Positions 1 to 13,627 of a stretch of DNA of 64,000 nucleotides are shown here, piece after piece (positions within the stretch are counted from its first letter, which is position 1; each line of letters starts with the position of its first letter). The notes beneath the pieces were generated by a model. That model was not told where the DNA came from and did not search any database. It worked only from the letters and a program-made list of their open reading frames with translations. A program made the translations under genes and the position numbers. The stretch comes from Echinometra lucunter (Eukaryota > Echinodermata > Echinoidea > Camarodonta > Echinometridae), in the NCBI GenBank assembly GCA_029962745.1, contig CM057153.1:7293186-7357185 (forward strand), read 5' to 3'.

Positions 1-3000
1 AAGATCTGTAAATTGTCAAAGCACATATCACATACAAGTAGTGGCAAAAAATGCTTAGATATTCATATTTACAACCAAGATCACACAGAATTATCCTCTT
101 TTTGTTTCAACTCTACATGAACTATACAATCACATTCAAAATGCCTGAGATTATATTTCAGATAATTTACAAATAGTGGCTGGTGTTTTGTAGGTGTTTT
201 TTTTTTCATTCTGTGTGAAGTGATTTACACATCAAACACAAATTTGCATCAGCAAATGACATCTACAACCATGAATCAGTTTATTATCTGACTACAAGAG
301 AGTTCATCATCTCCCCACGCCCAACCACAACTACATGTGTCCTGCTTTCAGAAAAGAAATTGTAGAATTTATCACATCAAATTATACAAATGGCTACTTT
401 AACACCACATCACATTTTATACTGCAGTCATTACTCTACACTAAGACGACAACCACTGTGTTAACCATACCTAAAAAATGGAGTCACAAAAATCTCTTCT
501 TCATTCTGGTAAAAAAAAGAAAGGAAAAAATAGCTAGCAGCATTTGTGTATTTTAATTGTTTTCAACAATTGTTCACATGGAATTAAACTCAATAAAGAA
601 TAATAAAATCAGACAAAAAATCTGAAGCTTGCTACTCTAAATTCAGAGTTATCTACACACAAATATTTTGGGGGGTAAAACTTTGATGGAGTAAAATTAT
701 TCCATTTTAACCATTATCATATATTAATTTTGGTAAGTTCACTATGATCATCATTTCTATACATAAAAAAACCCAGCAAATTTTCAGAGCGTATGACAAA
801 TTTGACATAAAAACAAAAGACATTTTATCTATCTCTTCTCTACATATAAATTTCCAGACTAGGAATGTTTCACTCAATTATGTGATTAAAGAAAATCTAA
901 TTTAGATGTTTGATTGGTAAAGAAAGCATGATAAAATATATAAAAAGAAGAGGGAAAGGTGTAATCTGATCCTGTGGATCACAGAGATAAGTTTAGTGCT
1001 TTTCTTATCTTTTTGAGTTGTTTTAGTCAACTAAGAAGGAAAAAATATGATACATTTAAATAACATCTTTAAGATATGCATGACATGACATGTATAAAAA
1101 AAAGTTTGATGATCATGAAGGTTAAGATTTATTTTTCTTATTTTCAATAAAAATGTGCATTTTTCTTTAATAACAAGTCATATTGATAAACTACTTGGTT
1201 ATATTACAGTGAGAATATCTTATTCAAAGATGATCATATCTGTTCATCGATCATCTAGTTCCTACATGAAGTCAAAGAGCACATCACATTTTAGGCAGCC
1301 CAGTCATAAAGGTCTGCAATATAACTTCAGTTAAAGGGGAAGCATTCTTTATTTCAGCTACAGGTACTTAAATATTTCTCACATATCTCTATTTTTTACT
1401 TTTTTTTACAACACGCAAGTGTTTTCTAGTTGAACTAGTAAAGAGTCTTCACAACGACAGATAACGATTTTAGAAACTTCCTTTTCAATTTCGACAAAGC
1501 TTAATTTCAGAAACACAAGCATACTGACTCACGCTGATGTGAATATAAAAAAGAAGATGTACATTTGGCAAACGGGGAATCACTAAATAGCATCTACCCA
1601 GCAGAATATTTCAGTATGTATACCATGGGTTAATCATGTATAAAACATGTTTGGATAAAGTTATTTCATTTCTGTATTTCAAATAAACACTCCAGAAAGA
1701 AATAGTGCGTCTTATTAAAAAGTGATAATCATGCACGACTAAAACATGATATTTCAAAACAGCTCAAAACTTGCTTAGCAAGAATAATGTTGTTTGGCAA
1801 TTGTTGGAAACTATGAGTTGAATTTTTCTACAAAATGAAAACAAAACTATCACATCTGGTACACATTCCTCAACTAATCCATGGTTGGAAACCAAAGAAA
1901 CCATCACCAAACAGATAGCTCTTCACAGACATTTATTCCTATCATATGAAAAAAAAATCTCACCAAAAAATATCAACCAGCCATCCTAAAACACACCCCC
2001 CCCCAAAAAAAAAACAAAAAACCCAAACCCACATCACCTACTAACTAAACTTGAAGGAGACACAGCCTATATAAGAAATTTGAACAGAATAGATGCTTAA
2101 ATTCATCAAATAATGCACACAGGAAGATTCATCTTGGAAAATATTGGAGCTACAGAGCAATGCTTCGTTGTTGTAACATGTGACCATGTTCCTTATTACA
2201 GAATTAAATCTATCTACTGACAGCTAGAGGACGGTACATTAAGTTTATCATTAAAATAAAGTGAAAATACAACATTCAAAACATTTATTTTAATCAATAA
2301 CTGCAGTAAAATATACCTTTACATCTAAAAATCATTAAAGAGGTACATATCTTTTCTCTTGTCAGAAACCTTAAAATTGTTTGGTAATTTTCAGTAAAAG
2401 TTTAAAGAATGATGGTGAACACAAAATTTCCATTAAAAAAACCAAAGGAGATATACTTGACAACTGTACGGTAAGCAAACAAATTGCATTAGGGCAGCAA
2501 TGATCTCACAAAGTTACTTGATATGATATACTTTCTTGTATCAAATGGGGATCAATTAATATTCGCGGAAAAGAAAGAGAAAAGCCCTTTTCTGTTAGGA
2601 AATCACACTTCATGACCACAACTTGAGGAGGCATGATGGCTCAGTGGTTGAGCAGTGGACTCTTAACTGGGAGAACCCTGGTTCAAAACCAAGTCGATGT
2701 GCTAGTCCCTTTGGAAACATATTAATCCCCATTACCGTGTCCCTTAGAGAGGACTTCAAGCTGTTGTTTTCCTGGTTGCTTACTTACAAAAATACACATG
2801 CTTTCTTAGCAGTCAGGTAAAATAAAAAAATAAAAAAATCATTCAGTATTGATTAATTAATCTAACTTAATCAAATACTTCAAAATGACCTCTTTTCAAA
2901 CTATGGGTGTAATACATTATGCGTCTGACCACCACACAAACACGCTGCACTTGTCTAAATCAGGTATTAAGTTGAAACTAAATTGACTTACGCAATGTAG

Positions 3001-4340
3001 AGAAATTACTCTACACAAGCACAACACTGTTCTGAAATCTTGAAAAATAGCTCAGCTTAAACTCACAAAGAACAACTTACAACACACATTTGACAAAGGC
3101 TTGGTAATCTTTTTCACTCTGTTATAAGCTACTATAAAATTGACCCTGGTCTCCAATCTCCTATTTAATGCAAAAAAGTATGATGCTATCACACACAGGA
3201 TTATTACTCAATCTTCCATTTTAGTTTAACACAGATTAGCTGCTTTTCAAAGCAATTACATGATAGAAGACAAAATAAATAAACAAGAAAGAAAACAGTG
3301 ACTTTACAGACTCTATATTAATTTAGGAAAAAAATATATGTCAAGATTCATTTTTTTTCTTTAGTATGAACTTTACTAAATTTTAATTAATCAATATTAA
3401 TTCTTATTCATTTTCTGAAATTTGTTACAAAGTGAAACCAACAGATTCACACCTGTCAAATAACGACAATAAAGCTTTTTTTAAATTCATGAAATAAATA
3501 AAAATCTAAAAGATCAATTGTTTCTTAATTTTTAGAGAAGTACTTTACCTAAATTAGTAAGTCAAATCTGATAGTGTTACAATCATTTTACCCTGGAAAT
3601 TATGATAAAACTCTTATATCAGAAACATATATCATCTGATTTCCATTTAGGAGATTCTTCTATATTACAGAAAAATATTCATTTGGCAGTTTTACATGTC
3701 TACTTTTCAAAAAAGATACTCAGACTATACTTCCATCCGATATTAGAAAATAGAATTCAATGTTATCTCTCATAGCAGAACATGAGCAGTAAAAAAATGC
3801 TTGATGAATAATCTGAAAAATGTAGTCTTCATCATCTTTTATTGTGAGAAATTAAAAAAAGAACTGGAGAGCTATGATACCAGGCTGTATGGGGTTTTTT
3901 ATTGATTAGATATGGTTGGCAGAGGAGAAAAAAAGTGATCTATATTTCTCAAACTTGCAGTATATCATAACATTAGGTTAGAGATAGCAATTTGGCAATT
4001 TTGCTCCAAATCGCTAGCACAGATGCCAAGGCATTTCATTTCTAGATTTTGTATAGAAAAGTAGGGGGTATGGCTTACTATCAAATGTATTTTATGTAGC
4101 TATGAGCTAAGCAGTTTATTCCCAAGAATGCCAATTTCAGGGTACGTAAATAAAATACAAAGTCATGATTCATTTGTAAAATTGTCTGAGGAATATCATC
4201 ACTTCAGGTATAAAATACATATTTAAAAATTAACACAGGGTAGAAAACAATCTTAGTCTTCAAAATTGCTATGATTCTCTAATAAAAAAAGGGGGCATTT
4301 GATAAGATGTAAAAATATATGTTTGCTTAATCTAACCAGC

Positions 4341-4371
<31 letters not shown>

Positions 4372-4770
4372 GGAATAAAACAGGGCAAGTGACATTTGAC
4401 AATAAACCGGATTCTTTTTCTAATTTGGATTTCACATCAGCTATTTCCCACATGCAAATAAGCAAGACACTACAGAAGGATAACATCACTGTATCAAACA
4501 TTATGAGATACATTATGAGAGCATTAGTTTTATTTGGGATATATCATTCTAATCCATCCCCGAAATGGAAAATGTAACACACTCATTTAAAACTTGTGCA
4601 AGCCGCCATGAGAAATATATATTCAACTTGGCAGTATTCAATTGTCATACTTGGTTTCCTATGCAACACCATTCTATTCAAACAGCTACAAGTAAGAACT
4701 GAAAATCTCAAAAAAATAGAGCAAATTTGTAATATGGACAAGTTCTTTCTCGTCCAGTCTTTAGGCTGGG
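1..4770 (-). other. 3' UTR/flank of copy A of the nuclear receptor
   Basis: Sequence downstream (in the sense of the minus-strand gene) of the copy A stop codon. It is AT-rich and holds a tRNA-derived SINE at about 2624-2838 and a 27-base A run at 4342-4368 (20 bases in copy B). Short open frames here are not conserved in length between the two copies because of indels, so I call no gene. Some of it is probably 3' untranslated sequence, but the polyadenylation site cannot be fixed by eye. Confidence 0.6.
2624..2838 (+). mobile_element. tRNA-derived SINE (copy A)
   Basis: The head looks like a tRNA gene: an A-box-like 'tggctcagtggttgagc' is followed about 35 bases later by a B-box 'ggttcaaaacc'. 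An unrelated body and an A/T-rich tail (AATAAAAAAATAAAAAAAT-like) follow. The element cannot fold into a complete tRNA, so it is a SINE. The same insertion is present in copy B at 11220-11431. Confidence 0.7.
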
Positions 4771-5040
4771 CTAACTACTTTCGGTATTATCCTCTTTGTC
4801 GAGATCAAAGATCTCAGCATGGAGGGGTGGAAAGCTGACACCCGGCTGACGTATCTTGAGGTCCATGAGTCTTCGCGTGTGCTCAGGGCTGATCTCGCGT
4901 AGCTTGGGGATGGTGGTGAGGAGGCGGGCAAAACAGCTGGTCGTCATCGGGATGGTTGTCGCTGATCTCCAGTTGCAGGGCCTTAAGCAGGTCTAGTTGG
5001 ACCTCCCTGATCAGCTTGCGGTTCTTGAGACCCGGCCGAT
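4771..5040 (-). pseudogene. Last LBD exon, copy A, frameshifted
   Basis: Counterpart of the intact last exon at 13359-13627. It is one base longer (270 versus 269) because of an extra A in the run near 4927-4932, which shifts the frame of the ligand-binding-domain helices before helix 12. The stop codon and the acceptor 'ctgcag' are kept. Because the neighbouring noncoding sequence shows the same kind of single-base indels, I take this as sequence error or an unmerged allele rather than a decayed gene, but as written it is not translatable. Confidence 0.85.
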
Positions 5041-5530
5041 CTGCAGAATGGAATGAGAAAGTACGGAAAGGACAAAGAAAGGTTAAAACTTGTCGTACTG
5101 ATTGTCAACAAACAAATTACATTTTGATAAAACAGCTTCATTCTCATATGATTCTATACCCTGAATCCCGATTCACATCAGAACTCATCTTTCATGTGTA
5201 CAAACTGTTTCAAAACTATTTCTTTCCATTCACCACAAGTCAACTAGTGTAGATTCAAGAGCTTTGGTGGAATATTCTCTCATGTTGTTGTGATCCTATG
5301 GAACCTCCAAAAATCATGAAAATATCCAATTGATCTAGGACAGCAGATCTACAATTTTTAGAAAAACTGCATATCAAATAGACAAATCTGACTCCATTTA
5401 CATCTACAGTGGTCTATGTCTGTTACTATTTTTTTCTTTGCAAAATTAAATAATGATGATAATGAAGAAAAAAAATGCAAACTGGACAAGCACTTGCACT
5501 TCTCAGTCGCCCACAGAAGACTTATCTCAC

Positions 5531-5743
5531 CTGCTGACATGATGACAAACAGCCGACATCAGGGCATACTCGCTATCATCCAGCATCATACGATTCACTC
5601 TCTGACCAAAGTCAAACAGCAGGTCAAAGAGGTTTCCCATCGGCATCTTGTGTGCATCACCAAGCTGAAGGTATCTCCTGTCCGTCCACCAGTAGACGGT
5701 GTTCGTCGCCACATCGCGACAGTGGAAAATCGTATCGTCACAC
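5531..5743 (-). pseudogene. LBD exon (helices 4-9 region), copy A, multiply frameshifted
   Basis: Counterpart of 14124-14337. I count five single-base indels against copy B: a lost A in 'gtcaacacc', a lost A in 'catcgacgac', an extra C in 'cctgtcgtcc', a lost A in 'catcaacc', and an extra A in 'gacaacagc'. The net length is 213 instead of 214. Acceptor and donor are kept. No single reading frame covers the exon. Confidence 0.85.
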
Positions 5744-6439
5744 CTATCAGGATAAAGGGTGGGGAAGGATGCAACAAAAACAGTTTGTTGATAATATTCC
5801 CAAAGCAGATTTACTTGAGACCCATAATACCGGTAGCTGGTGGTGCAGCTTTCTTCACCATTGCCTCCAAAACTCTGAAACAGACCCCCCCCCCCCTCCT
5901 TCATCTGAAATCTTCACTGACAGAGGAACATTTGTTTGAAGACATATCTGTTCTGAAACCTGCATGTACTCATTGAACTGTCAGTGCAAGGTAACTCCAG
6001 TGGTGACCCAGAGATTACATCTCAGAGCACTTTGTATCCAGTGGAAAACACATCATATTAATTTCAACTGTAATGATTAAGATTTATATATCAAAGAAAC
6101 TCCACATTCGAAAGTTATGGTGGTAGAAAGATATTGATGCACAAAAACCATATCAAACAGATCATCTGCACAGAAAATCCAGCACCTGAACAGTATTGAG
6201 ATATGGAGGAAGAATGTTCTTTTCTAAGGAATCAACAATACCAAATCATAAGTATTTTGATAAGAAAAATATAGATATGCATATTATATATGGGCTAGAA
6301 TGTCTTGCCTTCATGGATCACTTATGTCTCAAATTCATGGAAGTCTCTTGAAGTTTATTACCGTTAATCATTGGTACACCTTATGACATGAAAGGCTAAA
6401 AGTGCTTCAAAACAGGAGCAGATTCTATCCCTTGTAGAG

Positions 6440-6620
6440 ATGTTGTGGTCTAGAAGACATGTCTCCAGACTTTGAACCAAAAGATACAGGTTCAAATCCC
6501 TGCTGCAGCAGTAATGTCCTTTGGCAAGACATTCAGCTGCATTTGCTATACTTGAGCCATGTGTATTGAGTGGATACGTTATTAGATTTATTCCTCAAAG
6601 ACACATAATTATCATTATTA
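6440..6620 (+). mobile_element. SINE in intron, copy A
   Basis: B-box-like 'ggttcaaatccc', then the 'ctttggcaagac' body typical of these SINEs, ending in an ATTATCATTATTA tail. It lies antisense to the receptor gene, only about 40 bases from a splice donor. The copy B counterpart (15022-15200) lacks about ten bases after the B-box region. Confidence 0.65.
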
Positions 6621-6659
6621 CCCCTTTTGGAGGTAAGCATTGCCCTGGTGACATCTTAC

Positions 6660-6907
6660 CTCAACAGTCCTGTCTTGATGAGTGTAATCTGGTCTTCTCT
6701 GTCTAGCTGCTTGAAGCCTGGTATCATCTTGCTGAAGTTCACAATCCTGGTGATCTGGCTGGTGAACTTGTTGGAGAAGAAGGTCCACATCTTCTGACCA
6801 TCGATGGGTCCATCTGCAGGATCCAATTCCCTGGGTGGGATGGGACTGGTAGGGAACCCTGGGGGTGGATCGCACTTGCTGCAGTCATGGTCGTATTTAG
6901 AGTGCAA
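6660..6907 (-). pseudogene. LBD exon (NR signature helix 3-5), copy A, frameshifted
   Basis: Counterpart of 15238-15486, one base shorter because an A is missing near 6664 ('caacag' versus 'caaacag'). The shift changes the last two codons before the donor and puts the exon out of phase with the next one. The rest of the exon, including the ligand-binding-domain signature, is identical in sequence to copy B as far as I compared it. Confidence 0.85.
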
Positions 6908-7232
6908 CTGCAGCAGTGGGGGAAGAGGAGGAAAAGGAGTGTAACAATAACATTACTGCTGAATTAACATCTTTGATACTTCAGTTTACAATGACAGGAC
7001 TCCGAAGTTTAATTCAACGTATCTAATTTCCTACAAAATGCTTAAAGAGTTCAAGGCTCCATCTTAAAAACTGAGGTTTAAAATCAGTTAAAATTGAAAT
7101 CAATTCAGATTAATAGCATATGTCTAGAAAAGGGGACCAAAACAATGTATTCAAATATTATTTTTTCTTTGGTTACCCACATTCTGAAGTTCTCTCTTTC
7201 TTAAAAAAAATCTTTTCTTTGACAATACTCAC

Positions 7233-7659
7233 CCTTGCATTTAGTTTCTTCATCCTCTCCAAGTTGAGGGAAGTATCCTCTCCCTCAGGAACTTGATTCT
7301 TCTAAAGGTGTAATGACAGGTATCATGGTAGACCTTGTTGACATCATGGATGATCTTCTGCAGCTTGGTCTTCATCTCAGGTGTGATGGGTTCGTTGGGG
7401 TTGAAGTTATCCAGCATCCCACTACGAGGAGTTTCAATCTTTGGTTCATCCGCCAGGCCAGGCTCCTCCTTGATAAATGGCTTGTGATTCTGATGCGGAG
7501 ATGATGGTGATTTTGATGGATGCAGGGATGGAGAGAAGGAAGGCGACCTCTCTGATTTGTCGGGGTCTGGTGTTGACCGCACCTCTGGTGGAGAGGGTTG
7601 TGCGGAGATTTGGGATGAGAGGCGAGTGGTTGCTCTTGCGATCCATGGCGGCAGCATGG
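7233..7659 (-). pseudogene. 3' part of hinge exon, copy A, truncated by gap
   Basis: Counterpart of the low-coordinate end of the 1.8-kb exon at 15814-17621. It has an extra T ('tagtttcttc' versus 'tagttcttc') and an extra C ('agtatcctctcc' versus 'agtatctctcc') near 7243-7278, which break the frame, and it runs into the 500-N gap at 7660. The SUMO-motif segment and the start of the ligand-binding domain are recognisable. Confidence 0.85.
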
Positions 7660-8159
7660 NNNNNNNNNNNNNNNNNNNNNNNNNNNNNNNNNNNNNNNNN
7701 NNNNNNNNNNNNNNNNNNNNNNNNNNNNNNNNNNNNNNNNNNNNNNNNNNNNNNNNNNNNNNNNNNNNNNNNNNNNNNNNNNNNNNNNNNNNNNNNNNNN
7801 NNNNNNNNNNNNNNNNNNNNNNNNNNNNNNNNNNNNNNNNNNNNNNNNNNNNNNNNNNNNNNNNNNNNNNNNNNNNNNNNNNNNNNNNNNNNNNNNNNNN
7901 NNNNNNNNNNNNNNNNNNNNNNNNNNNNNNNNNNNNNNNNNNNNNNNNNNNNNNNNNNNNNNNNNNNNNNNNNNNNNNNNNNNNNNNNNNNNNNNNNNNN
8001 NNNNNNNNNNNNNNNNNNNNNNNNNNNNNNNNNNNNNNNNNNNNNNNNNNNNNNNNNNNNNNNNNNNNNNNNNNNNNNNNNNNNNNNNNNNNNNNNNNNN
8101 NNNNNNNNNNNNNNNNNNNNNNNNNNNNNNNNNNNNNNNNNNNNNNNNNNNNNNNNNNN
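7660..8159. other. Assembly gap, exactly 500 N
   Basis: Five hundred N, the same size as the second gap, so a fixed-length scaffold placeholder, not a measured distance. It joins the truncated copy A to a contig that begins again in the 3' flank of the same gene. Confidence 0.99.
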
Positions 8160-11100
8160 AACGTGAGGCTAGTTCAGAACATATCGGCTGCCTTAAGCAT
8201 TTAAACTCTTTGAGGTAACAGTCAGCAGTTATCTTTTTTTTCTTCTCATTTTTCTTTTTAAAATTCGGTAATGTACAACACTTTTATCTGGCAGTTTACA
8301 CATAGAACAACACACAATTGGCAGAAAATGCAAAAATACATATCGTTTTCAATCCATGTTTTACATCTGGCAGAATTGACCCAATCACATTTTATACAAC
8401 GATTCACCCTTATAACTTGTATGGAAAAGCGGGTGCTTATACAACAACAGAAACTAAAAAAAAAAAACTTTCATTCAATCTCTGTGCAAAGAGAGAGGAA
8501 AAAAAAATTTTTAGTACAATCGAGAAGTAGCTTCTTGCACTGTTCCAATTCAAATACCTCAAGTGATGCTTCTGCTATAGAAAATTGTTGTCTGTTTTTA
8601 CACTGAACACACTTAAGATCTGTAAATTGTCAAAGCACATATCACATACAAGTAGTGGCAAAAAATGCTTAGATATTCATATTTACAACCAAGATCACAC
8701 AGAATTATCCTCTTTTTGTTTCAACTCTACATGAACTATACAATCACATTCAAAATGCCTGAGATTATATTTCAGATAATTTACAAATAGTGGCTGGTGT
8801 TTTGTAGGTGTTTTTTTTTTTTCATTCTGTGTGAAGTGATTTACACATCAAACACAAATTTGCATCAGCAAATGACATCTACAACCATGAATCAGTTTAT
8901 TATCTGACTACAAGAGAGTTCATCATCTCCCCACGCCCAACCACAACTACATGTGTCCTGCTTTCAGAAAAGAAATTGTAGAATTTATCACATCAAATTA
9001 TACAAATGGCTACTTTAACACCACATCACATTTTATACTGCAGTCATTACTCTACACTAAGACGACAACCACTGTGTTAACCATACCTAAAAAATGGAGT
9101 CACAAAAATCTCTTCTTCATTCTGGTAAAAAAAGAAAGGAAAAAATAGCTAGCAGCATTTGTGTATTTTAATTGTTTTCAACAATTGTTCACATGGAATT
9201 AAACTCAATAAAGAATAATAAAATCAGACAAAAAATCTGAAGCTTGCTACTCTAAATTCAGAGTTATCTACACACAAATATTTGGGGGGTAAAACTTTGA
9301 TGGAGTAAAATTATTCCATTTTAACCATTATCATATATTAATTTTGGTAAGTTCACTATGATCATCATTTCTATACATAAAAAAACCCAGCAAAGTTTCA
9401 GAGCGTATGACAAATTTGACATAAAAACAAAAGACATTTTATCTATCTCTTCTCTACATATAAATTTCCAGACTAGGAATGTTTCACTCAATTATGTGAT
9501 TAAAGAAAATCTAATTTAGATGTTTGATTGGTAAAGAAAGCATGATAAAATATATAAAAAGAAGAGGGAAAGGTGTAATCTGATCCTGTGGATCACAGAG
9601 ATAAGTTTAGTGCTTTTCTTATCTTTTTGAGTTGTTTTAGTCAACTAAGAAGGAAAAAATATGATACATTTAAATAACATCTTTAAGATATGCATGACAT
9701 GACATGTATAAAAAAAAGTTTGATGATCATGAAGGTTAAGATTTATTTTTCTTATTTTCAATAAAAATGTGCATTTTTCTTTAATCACAAGTCATATTGA
9801 TAAACTACTTGGTTATATTACAGTGAGAATATCTTATTCAAAGATGATCATATCTGTTCATCGATCATCTAGTTCCTACATGAAGTCAAAGAGCACATCA
9901 CATTTTAGGCAGCCCAGTCATAAAGGTCTGCAATATAACTTCAGTTAAAGGGGAAGCATTCTTTATTTCAGCTACAGGTACTTAAATATTTTCACATATC
10001 TTTATTTCTTACTTTTTTTACAACACGCAAGTGTTTTCTAGTTGAACTAGTAAAGAGTCTTCACAACGACAGATAACGATTTTAGAAACTTCCTTTTTCA
10101 ATTTCGACAAAGCTTAATTTCAGAAACACAAGCATACTGACTCACTCTGATGTGAATATAACAAAGAAGAGTACATTTGGCAAACGGGGAATCACTAAAT
10201 AGCATCTAACCAGCAGAATATTTCAGTATGTATACCATGGGTTAATCATGTATAAAACCTGTTTGGATAAAGTTATTCATTCTGTATTTCAAAAAAACAC
10301 TCCCCCAGCAAGAATAGTGCGTCTATTAAAAAGTGATAATCATGCACGACTAAAACATGATATTTCAAAACAGCTCAAAACTTGCTTAGCAAGAATAATG
10401 TGTTTGGCAATTGTTGGAAACTATGAGTTGAATTTTCTACAAAATGAAAAACAAAACTATCACATCTGGTACACATTCCTCAACTAATCCATGGTTGGAA
10501 CCAAAGAAACCATCACCAAACAGATTGCTCTTCACAGACATTATCCCTATCATATGAAAAAAAATCTCACCAAAAAATATCAACCAGCCATCCTAAAACA
10601 CCCCTCCCCCCCCCCAAAAAAAAAACACAACCCAAACCCACATCACCTACTAACTAAACTTGAGAGAACAGCCTATATAAGAACTTTGAACAGAATAGAT
10701 GCTAAATCATCAAATAATGCATACAGGAGATTCATCTTGGAAAATATTGGAGCTACAGAGCAATGCTTCGTTGTTTGTACATGTGACCATGTTCCTTATT
10801 ACAGAATTAATCAATCTAATGACAGCTAGAGGACGGTACATTAAGTTTATCATTAAAATAAAGTGAAAATACAACATTCAAACATTTATTTAATCATTAA
10901 CTGCAGTAAAATATACCTTTACTCTAAAATCATTTAAAGAGGTACATATCTTTCTTCTTGTCAGAACCCTTAAAATTGTTGGTAATTTCAGTAAAAGTTA
11001 AAGAATGATGGTGAACACAAAATTTCCATTAAAAAAACCAAAGGGGATATACTGACATATCTACGGTAAGCAAACAAATTGCATTAGGGCGGCAATGATC

Positions 11101-13358
11101 TCACAAAGTTACTGATATGATATATTTCTTGTATCAAAATGGGGATCAATTAATATTAGAGGAAAAGAAGAGAAAAGCCTTTCTGTTAGGACACAAGTCA
11201 CACTTCATGACCACAACTTGAGGAGGCATGATGGCTCAGTGGTTGAGCAGGGACTCTTAACTGGGAGAACCCGGGTTCAAACCAAGTAGATGTGCTAGTC
11301 CCTTTGGAAACATATTAATCCCCATTACCATGTCCCATAGAGAGGACTTCAAGCTGTTGGTTCCTGGTTGCTTACTTACAAAAATACACATGCTTTCTTA
11401 GCAGTCAGTAAAATAAAAAAATAAAAAAAATCATTCAATATTGATTAATTAATCTAACTTAATCAAATACTTCAAAATGACCTCTTTTCAAACCATGGGG
11501 TTGTAATACATTATGCGTCTGACCACCACACAAACACGCTGCACTTGTCTAAATCAGGTATTAAGTTGGAACTAAAATGACTACACAATGTAGAGAAATT
11601 ACTCCACACAAGCACAACACTGTTCTGAAATCTGAAAAAATTGCTCAGCTAAACTCACAAGAACAACTTACAACACACATTTGACAAAGGCTTGGTAATC
11701 TTTTCACTCTGTTATAAGCTACTATAAAATTGACCCTGGTCTCCAATCTCCTATTTAATGCAAAAAAGTATGATGCTATCACACACAGGATTATTACTCA
11801 ATCTTCCCATTTTTAGTTTAACACAGATTAGATGCTTTCAAAGCAATTACATGATAGAAGACAAAATAAATAACAAGAAAGAAAACAGTGACTTTACAGA
11901 CTCTATATCAATTTTAGGAAAAAAAATATATGTCAAGTTTCATTTTTTTCTTTAGTATGAACTTTACTAAATTTTAATAATCAATATTAATTCTTATTCA
12001 TTTTCTGAAATTTGGTGACAAAGTGAAACCAACAGATTCACACCTGTCAAATTAACGACAATATAAAGCTTTTTTTAAATTCATGAAATAAATAAAACTA
12101 AAAGATCAATTGTTTCTTAATTTTTAGAGAAGTACTTTACCTAAATTAATAAGTCAAATCTGATAGTGTTACAATCATTTTACCCCTGGAAATTATGATA
12201 AAACTCTTATATCAGAAACATATATCATCTGATTTCCATTTAGGAGATTCTTCTATATTACAGAAATATATTCATTTGGCAGTTTTATATGTCTACTTTT
12301 CAAAAAAGATACTCAGACTATACTTCTATCCGATATTAGAAAATAGAATTCCATGTTTATCTCTCATAGCAGAACATGAGCAGTAAAAAAATGCTTGATG
12401 AATAATCTGAAAAATGAAGTCTTCATCATCTTTTACTGTGAGAAATTAAAAAAGAACTGGAGAGTTATGATACCATGCTGTATTGGGGTTTTTATTGATT
12501 AGATATGGGTGGCAAGAGGAGAAAAAAAGTGATCTATGTTTCTCAAACTTGCTGTATATCATAACATTAGGTTAGAGATAGCAATTTGGCAATTTTGCTC
12601 CAAATCGCTAGCACAGATGCCATAGCATTTCATTTCTAGATTTTGTATAGAAAAGCAGGGGGTATGGCTTACTATCAAATGTATTTTATGTAGCTATGAG
12701 CTAAGCAGTTTATTCCCAAGAATGCCAATTTCAGGGTATGTAAATAAAATACAAAGTCATGATTCATTTGTAAAATTGTCTGAGGAATATCATCACTTCA
12801 AGTATAAAATACATATTTAAAAATTAACACAGGGTAGAAAACAATCTTAGTCTTCAAAATTGCTATGATTCTCTAATAAAAAAGGGGGCATTTGATAAGA
12901 TGTAAAAATATATGTTCGCTTAATCTAACCAGCTCAAAAAAAAAAAAAAAAAAAAGGAAATAAAACAGGGCAAGTGACATTTTGACAATAAACCGGATTC
13001 TTTTTTGTAATTTGGATTTCACATCAGCTATTTCCCACATGCAAATAAGCAAGACACTACAGAAGGATAACATCACTGTATCAAACATTATGAGATACAT
13101 TATGAGAGCATTAGTTTTATTTGGGATATATCATTCTAATCCATACCCAAAATGGAAAATGTAAACACACTCATTTAAAACTTGTGCAAGCCGCCATGAG
13201 AAATATATATTCAACTTGGCAGTATTCAATTGTCATACTTGGTTTCCTATGCAACACCATTCTATTCAAACAGCTACAAGTAAGAACTGAAAATCTCAAA
13301 AAAATAGAGCAAATTTGTAATATGGACAAGTTCTTTCTCGTCCAGTCTTTAGGCTGGG
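8160..13358 (-). other. 3' UTR/flank of the intact nuclear receptor gene
   Basis: AT-rich sequence after the stop codon of the minus-strand receptor. From 8615 on it is the partner of window bases 1-4770; 8160-8614 has no partner inside the window. It holds a tRNA-derived SINE at 11220-11431 and an A run at 12936-12955. No protein-coding signal was found. Part of it is likely 3' UTR, but the cleavage site is not determinable by eye. Confidence 0.6.
11220..11431 (+). mobile_element. tRNA-derived SINE (copy B)
   Basis: Same insertion as at 2624-2838: A-box-like 'tggctcagtggttgagc', B-box 'ggttcaaacc', body, and an A/T-rich tail. It lies in the 3' flank of the receptor gene, antisense to it. 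Confidence 0.7.
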
Positions 13359-13627
13359 CTAACTACTTTCGGTATTATCCTCTTTGTCGAGATCAAAGAT
13401 CTCAGCATGGAGGGGTGGAAAGCTGACACCCGGCTGACGTATCTTGAGGTCCATGAGTCTTCGCGTGTGCTCAGGGCTGATCTCGCGTAGCTTGGGGATG
13501 GTGGTGAGGAGGCGGGCAAACAGCTGGTCGTCATCGGGATGGTTGTCGCTGATCTCCAGTTGCAGGGCCTTGAGCAGGTCTAGTTGGACCTCCCTGATCA
13601 GCTTGCGGTTCTTGAGACCCGGCCGAT
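13359..13627 (-). CDS. Receptor exon 7: LBD helices 9-12 and stop
   Basis: Last coding exon, residues 857-944, entered in phase 1 after acceptor 'ctgcag'. It begins DRPGLKN (the D codon is split) and aligns with the Rev-erb segment after 'VSAD'. '[13 protein letters not shown]' matches the helix 9-10 region, '[12 protein letters not shown]' matches the helix 10/11 region with its family-conserved His, and '[11 protein letters not shown]' is a normal helix 12 with the AF-2 glutamate. Vertebrate Rev-erb proteins lack this helix, so this receptor could recruit LxxLL co-activators. Stop TAG at 13359-13361. Copy A carries a frameshift here. Confidence 0.95.

Larger units (their letters stand above)
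1..7659. repeat. Duplicated segment, copy A (unmerged haplotype or error-rich contig end)
   Basis: This stretch matches 8615-16240 almost base for base, through exons, introns, SINEs and flank. The offset is 8614 at the left end and 8581 at the right end, so many small indels have accumulated. Most differences are single-base gains or losses, often in homopolymers, plus scattered substitutions. Copy A stops at a 500-N placeholder in the middle of the hinge exon. Its four exons carry frameshifts that copy B lacks. I infer that two allelic contigs, or a poor-quality contig end, were placed side by side. A recent tandem duplication is the alternative. Confidence 0.9.

Noticed and set aside
335..556. 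Small open frame repeated at 8951-9148
   Set aside because: Present in both copies only because the segment is duplicated; the ends differ by indels, it lies in the receptor 3' flank, and it has no recognisable domain.
2624..2700. A functional tRNA gene
   Set aside because: Only A- and B-box-like parts are present; no full cloverleaf and a SINE body follows. Same verdict for 11220, 15022 and 24808.
4771..7659. A second, tandem nuclear receptor gene
   Set aside because: It matches the intact copy in introns as well as exons, ends at a placeholder gap, and is broken by single-base indels spread equally over noncoding DNA, so an assembly duplicate is more likely.
7477..8204. Open frames across the first N gap
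   Set aside because: They consist mostly of undefined bases, and the coding part is antisense to a receptor exon.
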